From CAKZNE01 sp002695025 (GTDB taxonomy: Bacteria; Bacteroidota; Bacteroidia; Flavobacteriales; Schleiferiaceae), in assembly GCA_913043285.1 (NCBI GenBank), contig CAJWML010000004.1:62001-126000 (forward strand): DNA of 64,000 bases. Reading direction: 5' to 3'. Within the stretch, counting starts at the first letter, position 1. Each line of letters starts with the position of its first letter. This document shows, one piece after another, positions 52,130 through 59,416 of the stretch. The translations under genes and the position numbers were made by a program. The notes under the pieces were generated by a model that was not told where the DNA came from, ran no database searches, and was given only the letters and a program-made list of their open reading frames with translations.

Positions 52130-53164
52130 TTTGGAGGCGAAGGCTTTAGCCTGAAAGATCAGCCAATCTGTAAAGTTTGCTTCTTCCCGGTCAAAAGCCT
52201 TTTCCATAAGGGGATCTGCATTCTGCCAAACTTTCCTGGAGAGGTAGGAATATAAGCCGTGGTTTTGATCGTGAATAAACTGGGCCACCCGGATTGCTTC
52301 TTCCGGTGATAGTTCTTCCCGGTGGTACGGCTTGGGTTTATCCTCTCGCAAAGCATGGAGATAGTCTTCCCAGCCAGGGAGTTCATATCCGGAAAGCAAA
52401 GCGTCCAGTTTGTCAACGATCTGATCCAGGTACCGCGCATATTCCTCGGGGGGAGTCAGGGAGAAATGTTGCTGACCTCCTTTGTAGTTCTGTAAAACTT
52501 TGTCCAATTGGTAATCGGCATACTTGCTTAAGGGTAAGGCATTTAGTCTTCTCTTTAATTCCAGCGCGCTGAGGCTGTACGAAGGGTTTATGACCGAATT
52601 ACTTTTTTCCGGAACCATTGGAATACTCAGGCTTTGAAGAAAGTCGGCAATAAGACTGTTTCTCCTGAAACATTGTTTCTGGTAATACCGCACTGTAAAG
52701 CAGGATTGCCCGCAATGATCCAGGTATCTCTTCAGCCGGATAAAGCGGGAATAATCAATATTGGCAATGGTGAATTTTTCCGTCTTGCGGTTGCGCTTTA
52801 CCGCCTGGTTGTGGTAGGATTCCATATTCTGCAGGGGCTGCCGCAGGTACAGGATAAATTCTGCCTGGGGGCAATTATCATGGATTTCCATAACGTCCCG
52901 GTAAAAAGCTTCGGAGGAGAAGAGCAGGGTATGGGCTCCGGCTACTTCAGCTTTTTGGATCAGTTGCTCCAGCTTTCTGCGGTCAAAATGATCTTTGGAA
53001 TAAACCGAATCCCGGTTCCCGGTGCTCACTCCGTTGGGGTCAACATAGTGTTCAGGATAGTAAATACCCTGCTGCAGGAGTTGCGCACGATTCCGGTTCA
53101 GGAAATCCTGTATAAAGGAAGTTCCGGTTTTGGGTGGGCCCACATGAAATAGGATTCGCTGCAT
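52118..53164 (-). CDS. Sulfotransferase-like protein
   Basis: This 348-residue protein has the PAPS-binding P-loop-type motif FHVGPPKTGTSFIQDFL at residues 6-22, followed by ILYLRQPLQNMESYHNQAVKR, where the 3'-phosphate-binding Arg and Ser would be. The fold is therefore that of sulfotransferases, although the acceptor cannot be told and some such proteins act as other group transferases. It starts 31 bases after the trmN6 stop and so probably ends the rpsP operon. Its own end overlaps the YfiT gene. Confidence 0.8.
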   Translation of the reverse strand: MQRILFHVGPPKTGTSFIQDFLNRNRAQLLQQGIYYPEHYVDPNGVSTGNRDSVYSKDHFDRRKLEQLIQKAEVAGAHTLLFSSEAFYRDVMEIHDNCPQAEFILYLRQPLQNMESYHNQAVKRNRKTEKFTIANIDYSRFIRLKRYLDHCGQSCFTVRYYQKQCFRRNSLIADFLQSLSIPMVPEKSNSVINPSYSLSALELKRRLNALPLSKYADYQLDKVLQNYKGGQQHFSLTPPEEYARYLDQIVDKLDALLSGYELPGWEDYLHALREDKPKPYHREELSPEEAIRVAQFIHDQNHGLYSYLSRKVWQNADPLMEKAFDREEANFTDWLIFQAKAFASKLLR

Positions 53165-53195
53165 TATACCTGGATAGAAAGGGACGGAGCTAAAA

Positions 53196-53897
53196 TTAGA
53201 AATTTAAGTAGAAGTTGCGGGTAAGCTGGCGGTATTCACTTGAAAATCCACCGTTATCATCCCTGATAAAAAGATCTTCCTCCAGGGTTTTTCCAGGCTT
53301 TGCGCTCATTTCCATTAGCCATCGCTTTACTTCACCTCCCTGGTGATTGTATACAAGCGTCTTACGAAGTAGCTTCAGCGGTGTGTAAGCCCGGATATTT
53401 TCAGCTTCTTCTACCGGTAGTATCAGGTTTAAGCTCCCGTGCTTGTTGAGCAATGCGGTGGCCTTTTCAATCATAGTACTATGCGGAAGGCTAAAGGTAT
53501 GGCGCGCCTGATCACGGGTAACATTTCCTGAAAGAAAAGCCCGTTCAAAAAAGGGAGGGTTGCTCACGATGAGGTCAAAGGTCTTTCCCTCAAAATTGTA
53601 GTTCCTAAAGTCTGCATGCAGAATATGTACCCGTTCCGAAAAAGGAGAAGCTTCTACATTTTCCATGCTTTGCAGGTAGGAATCATGATCCAATTCAATG
53701 CCGGTAATTTGGGCATGGGGAAACCTCTGCGCGAGCATTAGCGCAATGAGCCCGCTGCCACTGCCAATGTCCAGGATATGAAGTGGTGATGGGGCCTGTG
53801 CCCAGGCGCCCAGGAGCACGCCATCGGTACCTACCTTATGGGCGCAGCGGTTATGATGAATAGTAAATTGCTTAAAGTGGAACCAGCTATTGGCCAT
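53196..53897 (-). CDS. trmN6: tRNA1(Val) adenine-37 N6-methyltransferase (TrmN6/YfiC)
   Basis: This 233-residue methyltransferase has the Rossmann motif LDIGSGSGLIALMLAQRFP and the adenine N6 catalytic motif NPPF at 113-116. The opening FHFKQFTIHHNRCAHKVGTDGVLLG is typical of the YfiC group, which methylates A37 of tRNA-Val in E. coli. It overlaps rimM by 11 bases. The tRNA target is transferred from the homologues, not shown here. Confidence 0.88.
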   Translation of the reverse strand: MANSWFHFKQFTIHHNRCAHKVGTDGVLLGAWAQAPSPLHILDIGSGSGLIALMLAQRFPHAQITGIELDHDSYLQSMENVEASPFSERVHILHADFRNYNFEGKTFDLIVSNPPFFERAFLSGNVTRDQARHTFSLPHSTMIEKATALLNKHGSLNLILPVEEAENIRAYTPLKLLRKTLVYNHQGGEVKRWLMEMSAKPGKTLEEDLFIRDDNGGFSSEYRQLTRNFYLNF

Positions 53898-54420
53898 CCA
53901 GGTAAATGTCTAACAATCCCGGAGGGGTTTGCAGGTATATGGTCCGGGTATCCCGGTCTATGGATTGGATGAATTCATCCACGGCTGGCACCAGTATTTC
54001 GGTACCATCCTTATCGATCTGGAAAATAGGTTGTGCGGACTGGTCTATGATGTCCATACAGGTGCCAATCGGCCCTGCTTCAGCGTCAACCATACTGAAA
54101 CCGATGACTTCATGAAAGTAAAAGGATTTTCCGCTTAGCGGGGGTAATACTTCCAAGGGAAGGTATAATTCCCGGCCAATAAGCTTCTCGGCATCCTCAT
54201 CGGTTACCACATCCTCAAGGCCCAGGATAAAATGGCCTTTGGAATTCATGGCCATTTCTTCAATAAAAAAAGGAATCAATTCTCCGTGGATGTCCAGGAG
54301 AACTGATTCCAATGCTGTGTAATTTTCTTTCTGATCCGTATCAAAAACCGCTATCACTTCGCCTTTATAACCGTGTTTTCGGCTGATGTGGCCCAGGTAA
54401 AAGCAGTCCTCTTTACGCAT
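53887..54420 (-). CDS. rimM: Ribosome maturation factor RimM
   Basis: This 177-residue protein has the RimM layout: an N-terminal beta-barrel with HISRKHGYKGEVIAVFDTDQ, then a PRC-barrel domain (FYFHEVIGFSMVDAE, EILVPAVDEFIQSIDRDTRTI). It helps assemble the 30S head around S19. It starts 3 bases after rpsP and overlaps trmN6 by 11 bases, matching the usual rpsP-rimM arrangement. Confidence 0.95.
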   Translation of the reverse strand: MRKEDCFYLGHISRKHGYKGEVIAVFDTDQKENYTALESVLLDIHGELIPFFIEEMAMNSKGHFILGLEDVVTDEDAEKLIGRELYLPLEVLPPLSGKSFYFHEVIGFSMVDAEAGPIGTCMDIIDQSAQPIFQIDKDGTEILVPAVDEFIQSIDRDTRTIYLQTPPGLLDIYLDGQ

Positions 54421-54423
54421 TCA

Positions 54424-55029
54424 TTAGTCTTTCTTTTCCTCGGAAGCCTCTTCTGCAGGAGCTTCTTCGGTAGCTTCAGCCTTAGTTTCCTCAGCAGGAG
54501 CTTCGGCAGTGGCTTCTTCTGCAGCTTCAGCGGCAGGAGCTTCTTCGCCTTCGGCTACTTCTTCAGCAGCGGGGGCTTCAGCTTCAACACGTGCAGCAGC
54601 ACGTGCCTTATTTACTTCTGTTTCAGCTTCAAGGGCTTTGGCTTTGGCATCTTCCTTAGCCTTGCTCAAAGAATCTTTCTTGCCCTGGATCTTCTGGGTT
54701 TTGTCCATCAACCAGGATTCGAATTTCTTCTCAACTTCCTCTTCACTGTGCGCGCCTTTTTTCACACCTTCCAACAAGTGTTTCTTCATCATCACACCTT
54801 TGTACTTCAAAATAGCACGGGCAGTGTCACTTGGTTGAGCACCTTTCATAACCCAATCCACAGCGCTGTCAAAATTGATCTCGATGGTGGCAGGATTGGT
54901 GTTGGGGTTATACGTTCCCAGCTTTTCAATCAGGCGACCATCTCTTTTGGCGCGTGCATCGGCTACTACAATGTGGAAGAAGGGTTGGCCTTTACGACCG
55001 TGGCGTTGTAATCTGATTCTTGTTGCCAT
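54424..55029 (-). CDS. rpsP: Ribosomal protein S16 with a long acidic C-terminal tail
   Basis: The first 85 residues are S16 (MATRIRLQRHGRKGQPFFHI, YNPNTNPATIEINFDSAVDW, GAQPSDTARAIL). The total is 201 residues, about twice the length of E. coli S16. The extension begins with a Lys-rich helix, then becomes Ala/Glu-rich (EEVAEGEEAPAAEAAEEATA) with almost no hydrophobic residues, so the tail should be disordered and acidic. Such tails occur in Bacteroidota S16. A strong promoter lies 63 bases upstream, and rimM follows by 3 bases. Confidence 0.97.
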   Translation of the reverse strand: MATRIRLQRHGRKGQPFFHIVVADARAKRDGRLIEKLGTYNPNTNPATIEINFDSAVDWVMKGAQPSDTARAILKYKGVMMKKHLLEGVKKGAHSEEEVEKKFESWLMDKTQKIQGKKDSLSKAKEDAKAKALEAETEVNKARAAARVEAEAPAAEEVAEGEEAPAAEAAEEATAEAPAEETKAEATEEAPAEEASEEKKD

Positions 55030-55091
55030 AAATCATTAATTGTTTTAGAAGGGTACGCGACCCGGTTAATTAATTTTTCTAAAAAGGGCTG

Positions 55092-55120
55092 CAAATGTAA
55101 TCCTTTTAATTAAAAGTCAA
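55092..55120 (-). promoter_or_regulatory. Promoter of the rpsP operon
   Basis: On the minus strand TTGAC (TTG at 55120-55118) and TACATTTG (55099-55092) are 18 bases apart, an excellent match. The leader to the rpsP start is about 55 bases and contains a short GGGT/ACCC hairpin. Confidence 0.8.
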
Positions 55121-55127
55121 ACACTTA

Positions 55128-56153
55128 TTAGTGGTTAAAGTAGAAGCCATTGGGATTGATGCCGCAATTGAAACTTTGTGCCAAATTGCCACTCCTGTTG
55201 TAGATAAGAACTTCCCCTTGCTGAACATAATCCTTAGCATCTCCCAACCATATTTGATTATTGTCAGAATGATAGCCAATGCCATAAAAACTGCGGTTGC
55301 TTCCGTCAATAAAGGCAGATGCAGGAGCAGTAGTGGCCGTAGTAGCCATTTTGTATACGTTACCGGTGAGCAGGTATACTGAATCGCGGGTGCTGTTAAA
55401 AGCCATCTGGTTGGTATAGGAACTGCCGGATAATACAACCTGGCGGCTTACCTGGTCGGTAGAGGGATCAATTACATCTACGGAGCCGGAGATGCCCTGG
55501 AACTGGTCACCACCACAAAGAACAAGGAGTTGATTACCGGCATCCAGGCCAATGGCGTAGGGATTAAAGGTTGTAGTAATGGTGCTTACTTTCTCGGTAA
55601 GGGTGTTGATTACGGTAATATGAGAAATGTAGGGGTTGGTTATGTAAACCTTATCACCCACTTTAACCATTTGCTCACTACTCGCAGAAATATTAATGTA
55701 ATGATCAATGGTTTTCGTGTTAAGGTCAACCACCGCCACGCTGTCCGAATAAAGGTCAGACACATAAGCCAGTGAGTTGCCTACCGGCAATATGTAACGT
55801 GGGGAGTTCAAACCGCTGATGGTGCCGGTAGAGGTGAAATCTTCAGAATTCACCACTTCTATTCTCCCGAAATTATTGATCACCAGGTAAAGTTCATCGT
55901 TGATCTCTGCCATGGATTGAAACACATCTCCCAGTGGACGTCCGTTTTTGGAAGCAAATACGTTGGCAGCATAGGTGCTGTCATCCAGGTTATAAACCCC
56001 CAGCGATCCGTTCCCTGCCTGAAAAGCACCTTCATTGATGACCAGTACATTATTACTGCCGGGATCATTGGGATTATTGGTGTCCGGTTCATCTTTTTTG
56101 CAGGAACTGAGAGAAAATACGAGAGCTAAACCTCCGATAATGAGCTTTTTCAT
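55128..56153 (-). CDS. Surface beta-propeller lipoprotein (YncE/DUF5074-like), cobalamin-uptake partner
   Basis: This 341-residue lipoprotein has a lipobox (LALVFSLSSC, Cys18) and then repeats such as SDLYSDSVAVVDLNTKTID and ITVINTLTEKVSTITT, which form a YVTN/YncE-type propeller. The opening NNVLVINEGAFQAGNGSLGVYNLD is seen in lipoproteins encoded beside B12 TonB receptors in Bacteroidota. It overlaps the BtuB-like gene by 4 bases and lies in the riboswitch-controlled operon, so its likely role is to bind corrinoid at the surface for the receptor. This role is inferred from context. Confidence 0.87.
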   Translation of the reverse strand: MKKLIIGGLALVFSLSSCKKDEPDTNNPNDPGSNNVLVINEGAFQAGNGSLGVYNLDDSTYAANVFASKNGRPLGDVFQSMAEINDELYLVINNFGRIEVVNSEDFTSTGTISGLNSPRYILPVGNSLAYVSDLYSDSVAVVDLNTKTIDHYINISASSEQMVKVGDKVYITNPYISHITVINTLTEKVSTITTTFNPYAIGLDAGNQLLVLCGGDQFQGISGSVDVIDPSTDQVSRQVVLSGSSYTNQMAFNSTRDSVYLLTGNVYKMATTATTAPASAFIDGSNRSFYGIGYHSDNNQIWLGDAKDYVQQGEVLIYNRSGNLAQSFNCGINPNGFYFNH

Positions 56154-58054
56154 GGCAATTGTTTGAGTTTAAAATTAATGTTGAGTCCTACACTGAATTG
56201 TGTGCCCGGCATAGGTCGGTTGCGGACCACCTGGTAATCATGGTCCCAAATATTTTCAATACGCAGGAATAGGCTCCCGTCCAGTTTTTTCCAATCGGTA
56301 TCATAGCCCAGGTAAATGCTGCCCAAGTGGTAGGGTTCCAGGTACTCGCTATGATCAGAAGTAGTATAGGTATAACCGGTATACCGGTGCTGGTAGCGGA
56401 AGGTCAATAATTTGTAGCGGGTGGTGAAGCCTGCCATGCCGCTGTATACCGGTGTATAGATCAATTGTTTACCTAGAGAGGCATCATTGGTTCTTGGCGA
56501 CTTTTCGTTGGTGGAAAGCGTATAATTGGTAGTGAGGTTGAGGCCTAGCTGCCAGTTCCCACTTTTCCAGGATAGCTCCGAACGGCTTTCCAAACCACGG
56601 CTGTGTACTTCCAGCAGGTTTTGTGGCGACCATATCCCGGCCACAGGCAACCACACTATCCAGTTGGTGATCTGGCGGTTATATCCACTCAGGCTGAGGC
56701 TGTAATCCCATTCATTAAGTTCGTGGCTCCATGTAGCACTTATTTCTTCTGCAAAACCATATTCAGACTGCAGGTCACGATTGCCACCTGGTACCCAATA
56801 CAGGTCGTTTAGGGTAGGGGCACGGTATACTTTGGAGAACTGACCTTTCAGTTCCAGTTGGGGCAAAACCTGCCATGAAAGCCCGCCCGTAAACGTAAAG
56901 GGTGCCACTTTACCGTCAATAATCTCCTGGCGGAGCATCAGGCTGAAATCCAGTACAGGCAGCACAGCCCAATGGTAGCCTCCGAAAAAGGACTGACGAT
57001 ACTGTTGGACCTTTCCCATGCTTCGGTAGGAGTCCACATCGGCCAGAAAAGTGGAGTGGTTAATACCAAGGTCCAGGCTATGGTGCTGTGCCATCCGGTA
57101 ATTCAGTTCGGCTTCCGCCATCAGGCTTTGATAGCCGTTATGGTAAAGAGTATCCGCAGTGATACTATGGTAAAACTGATCTTCATTAAAGTAGGCACCT
57201 CTCACCTTGAGGTTGGCCTTTTTAAAGGAATGCAGCCATTGGCTGGTGAGCCGGATCACATCATCTTTTTGGTTGGAGAGTGAGCTCTCAAACAAACTCG
57301 GTGGAATGTTACGATCGGTCTTTTGTAACCAGAGATGGGTGTTCAGGAGGTCTTTGGTACCAAGCCGGATGTGATTTTCAGAAAGTAGGCCCAGGTTGGA
57401 AAGTTGGTTGTTGCGCTGCTTCCTGTCCTCACCGGTAAAAGGATCAGTATAACCAAAGTCATTTTCAGCAGACTGGCGCGTTAGCATAAGTCGGCCGGAG
57501 TAATTCCGGGAGCCATAACTCATCTGCAAATTTTGGCTGTAAGTGTCAAAACTTCCGGCCTGTAGACCAGCCCCGATGGTCAGGTGTGGTTTGAAATTGG
57601 CTTTATGGCCGAGGTGTATGGAGCCACCGATGGCTCCACTGCCCCAAAGTGCACTCGAAGCACCTGGTTGCACCTGAATTTCATCAAAGGAGTTTACCGG
57701 AAAAAGGCTCAGGTCAAATTGGCCGTTTAAGGGGCTGTTGATGTTGAAACCATTCCAGGTAACCACGGTCTGTTGGGCATTGGCTCCCCGGAAACTGGTG
57801 GTGGCCAGGTTTCCGGGGCTGTAGTGTTTCAGGTAAAATAAGCCCTCCTGGCTGAGTACTTCGGTAAGGCTTTGTCCGTTCCGGCCCTTAAGCCGGGTAC
57901 TGTCTATCGTGATCAGTTCACTGCCTACCGCAAAATTGCGGGTGCGTGCTTCCACCACGTCTACAGTTTGCAGGTTTACGGTATCGGTTTGAGCATATCC
58001 GGTCAGCCTGCCAAGTAGCAAGATCAAAAAAAAGGATGAGCGCAGTTGAGCCAT
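56150..58054 (-). CDS. btuB: BtuB-like TonB-dependent vitamin B12 receptor
   Basis: This 634-residue protein has a signal peptide (residues 1-22, ending GYAQ), a TonB-box-like start (VDVVEARTRNFAVGSELITI), a plug with TSFRGANAQQTVVTWNGFNIN and GSGAIGGSIHLG, and a 22-strand barrel ending in Phe/Leu-Pro. It is short for a TonB receptor, like BtuB. A cobalamin riboswitch lies immediately upstream, which makes cobalamin or a corrinoid the probable substrate. It overlaps the propeller lipoprotein gene by ATGA. The cobalamin would serve MetH. Confidence 0.92.
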   Translation of the reverse strand: MAQLRSSFFLILLLGRLTGYAQTDTVNLQTVDVVEARTRNFAVGSELITIDSTRLKGRNGQSLTEVLSQEGLFYLKHYSPGNLATTSFRGANAQQTVVTWNGFNINSPLNGQFDLSLFPVNSFDEIQVQPGASSALWGSGAIGGSIHLGHKANFKPHLTIGAGLQAGSFDTYSQNLQMSYGSRNYSGRLMLTRQSAENDFGYTDPFTGEDRKQRNNQLSNLGLLSENHIRLGTKDLLNTHLWLQKTDRNIPPSLFESSLSNQKDDVIRLTSQWLHSFKKANLKVRGAYFNEDQFYHSITADTLYHNGYQSLMAEAELNYRMAQHHSLDLGINHSTFLADVDSYRSMGKVQQYRQSFFGGYHWAVLPVLDFSLMLRQEIIDGKVAPFTFTGGLSWQVLPQLELKGQFSKVYRAPTLNDLYWVPGGNRDLQSEYGFAEEISATWSHELNEWDYSLSLSGYNRQITNWIVWLPVAGIWSPQNLLEVHSRGLESRSELSWKSGNWQLGLNLTTNYTLSTNEKSPRTNDASLGKQLIYTPVYSGMAGFTTRYKLLTFRYQHRYTGYTYTTSDHSEYLEPYHLGSIYLGYDTDWKKLDGSLFLRIENIWDHDYQVVRNRPMPGTQFSVGLNINFKLKQLP

Positions 58055-58162
58055 AATCTACATTTGGCTTTCGCGGAGAGCATAGGGTAAAAAGCAACAG
58101 AATAGAATACACCTGTAGTTTTCATCCAGCTTTTATCCCGAAAGCGGTAATGATCAAATGCA

Positions 58163-58330
58163 TGAGGCAGGTCTTCTGACTTACACCCTGCAACCGGTCT
58201 TCCCATCCCGAGTACTCGGAACAGTGACAAAGAGGGGTTGCGCTTGGCGGTGCTTACAGCAGCGGGAACTGTCCCGGATTTACACCGGATTCCCTTTTAA
58301 TCCCAGCGTCTGTCCTGACGCTGAAAACCA
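58163..58330 (-). promoter_or_regulatory. Cobalamin riboswitch
   Basis: On the minus strand the conserved blocks occur in the right order: GGGAATCCGGTGTAAATCC, then GACAGTTCCCGCTGCTGTAA, a CACTG/GGGAAG part, and the B12-box GTCAGAAGACCTGCCT near 58180-58165. It lies 109 bases before the BtuB-like start. A promoter -7 box, TACATTTG, sits at 58347-58340, so the RNA starts just before the aptamer. When cobalamin is bound it should lower expression of the uptake operon. Confidence 0.95.
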
Positions 58331-58339
58331 AATGCGGGG

Positions 58340-58347
58340 CAAATGTA
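58340..58347 (-). promoter_or_regulatory. Promoter -7 element of the btuB operon
   Basis: On the minus strand TACATTTG matches TAnnTTTG, about 10 bases ahead of the cobalamin aptamer. The upstream -33 region shows no clear TTG. Confidence 0.6.
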
Positions 58348-58387
58348 TCAAAATAATTAGTGCGCATAATGGCCCGAAGAAATTGGT

Positions 58388-58591
58388 TCAATCCTGGTAT
58401 TCAAGCAGGTCGCCCGGTTGGCAATTCAGCTCTTTACACAGTGCTTCCAGGGTGGAAAAACGTATAGCCCTGGCCTTGCCGGTTTTTAAAATGGACAAAT
58501 TAGCTTCGGTAATGCCAATGCTTTCCGCCAGGTCTTTGGAGCGTACCTTTCGCTTGGCCATCATTACATCCAGGTTTACAATTATAGCCAT
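58388..58591 (-). CDS. XRE-family HTH regulator (YozG-like)
   Basis: This 67-residue protein is a single helix-turn-helix domain of the Cro/C1 type: VRSKDLAESIGITEANLSILKTGKA, then FSTLEALCKELNCQPGDLLEYQ. The size and the C-terminal LNCQPGDLLEY match the YozG group. It shares one base with the DUF2975 gene (TGATG), so the two are coupled. YozG-type regulators are usually encoded with DUF2975 membrane proteins. Two equal palindromes upstream of the operon (59208-59284) could be its binding sites. Confidence 0.92.
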   Translation of the reverse strand: MAIIVNLDVMMAKRKVRSKDLAESIGITEANLSILKTGKARAIRFSTLEALCKELNCQPGDLLEYQD

Positions 58592-59193
58592 CAGATAGTA
58601 AGTTCTTGTTCTTCTTTCATTTTAAGGGCTTCTCCAAAAGCTACGGTAATGGCATACAGTAGAAAACCGATTACTAATAGTGTGAAGTCTATATCTCCTG
58701 ACCACTGGTAAGTAAAGCCTTCAGGCAGAGTATAGGTGTGATCAATAACCAGTAAAAAGATCAGCTCTAAAATACCGGAAAAAAGCGGGGCCAGGATGAG
58801 TAACCACGCCACCCGTTTAAGCCGGATGATATTCAGGTAACGAAAAACGTTCTTATCGCTCACGTCCTGTACAATGTTCAAAATAGCCTGAAGTATCCAA
58901 AGGAGATAGACAAACACCGTAATGATAGCAAAAACTTTAAGCCACCTGAGTTGCCAGCTTATCGGCATTTCGGTATCAATACCGCCAACGGAAAGATGGA
59001 TGCCGTTTGTAGTAGTAAGCATTTGATCTAATTGATCCTGTAGTTTTTCATCCGTAATGGATACTACTGGAGATTCTACAATAATGGGTTCGTCTTTAAT
59101 AAATAATATAATGACCAATGCTAGTCCGCCAATGATGATGCCGGCCCATTTAAGGAAGATCAGAATGCTGCTGATGATTTTAAGTTTATTCAT
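58591..59193 (-). CDS. DUF2975 membrane protein
   Basis: About 200 residues from the ATG at 59193; an in-frame ATG at 59346 would add 51 unlikely residues across the palindromes. It has four membrane helices: ISSILIFLKWAGIIIGGLALVIILF, WLKVFAIITVFVYLLWILQAI, RVAWLLILAPLFSGILELIF and FTLLVIGFLLYAITVAF (each given in part). The C-terminal EALKMKEEQELTI is the DUF2975 end. It forms an operon with the HTH regulator and may sense membrane state or carry a signal to it; that is inference. Confidence 0.9.
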   Translation of the reverse strand: MNKLKIISSILIFLKWAGIIIGGLALVIILFIKDEPIIVESPVVSITDEKLQDQLDQMLTTTNGIHLSVGGIDTEMPISWQLRWLKVFAIITVFVYLLWILQAILNIVQDVSDKNVFRYLNIIRLKRVAWLLILAPLFSGILELIFLLVIDHTYTLPEGFTYQWSGDIDFTLLVIGFLLYAITVAFGEALKMKEEQELTI

Positions 59194-59207
59194 GCTAAAA
59201 GGAAATT

Positions 59208-59284
59208 TATTATTGAAAAACAATAATAGAATGAAAAAAGAAAATAACCAATTGAATCGGCAAAAGATTATTGATAAACAATAA
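59208..59284. promoter_or_regulatory. Pair of palindromes upstream of DUF2975/XRE operon (candidate operators)
   Basis: TATTATTG-AAAAA-CAATAATA (59208-59228) and TTATTG-ATAAA-CAATAA (59268-59284) share the pattern TTATTG-N5-CAATAA. Their centres are 58 bases apart. The first begins 15 bases before the DUF2975 start. The repeated symmetry beside a gene for a small HTH protein fits autoregulation. Binding is not shown. Confidence 0.45.
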
Positions 59285-59416
59285 CTGAATAAAATCTGGG
59301 CCGGTTGAAACAGGGTGCGGTCTAACTTTTCAAAGCTTATCAACATTCCTTTTTTGCTCGTAACGTTTACGTAACTTTAAGCTCTGTTTTCTGAAATCAT
59401 AAAGATCTAGTTCCTA

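Noticed and set aside
52634..53152. A 172-codon plus-strand open frame opposite the sulfotransferase-like gene
   Set aside because: Shadow of a gene with a clear P-loop motif on the other strand.
54373..55011. A long plus-strand open frame (212 codons) opposite rpsP
   Set aside because: It mirrors the Ala/Glu-rich tail of S16; its Ser/Phe-rich translation is an artefact of biased codons on the other strand.
58059..58066. TACATTTG on the plus strand just upstream of the btuB-like start, suggesting an antisense promoter through the riboswitch
   Set aside because: The only TTG upstream is 10 bases away, too close for a -33 box, and no gene or terminator supports a transcript.
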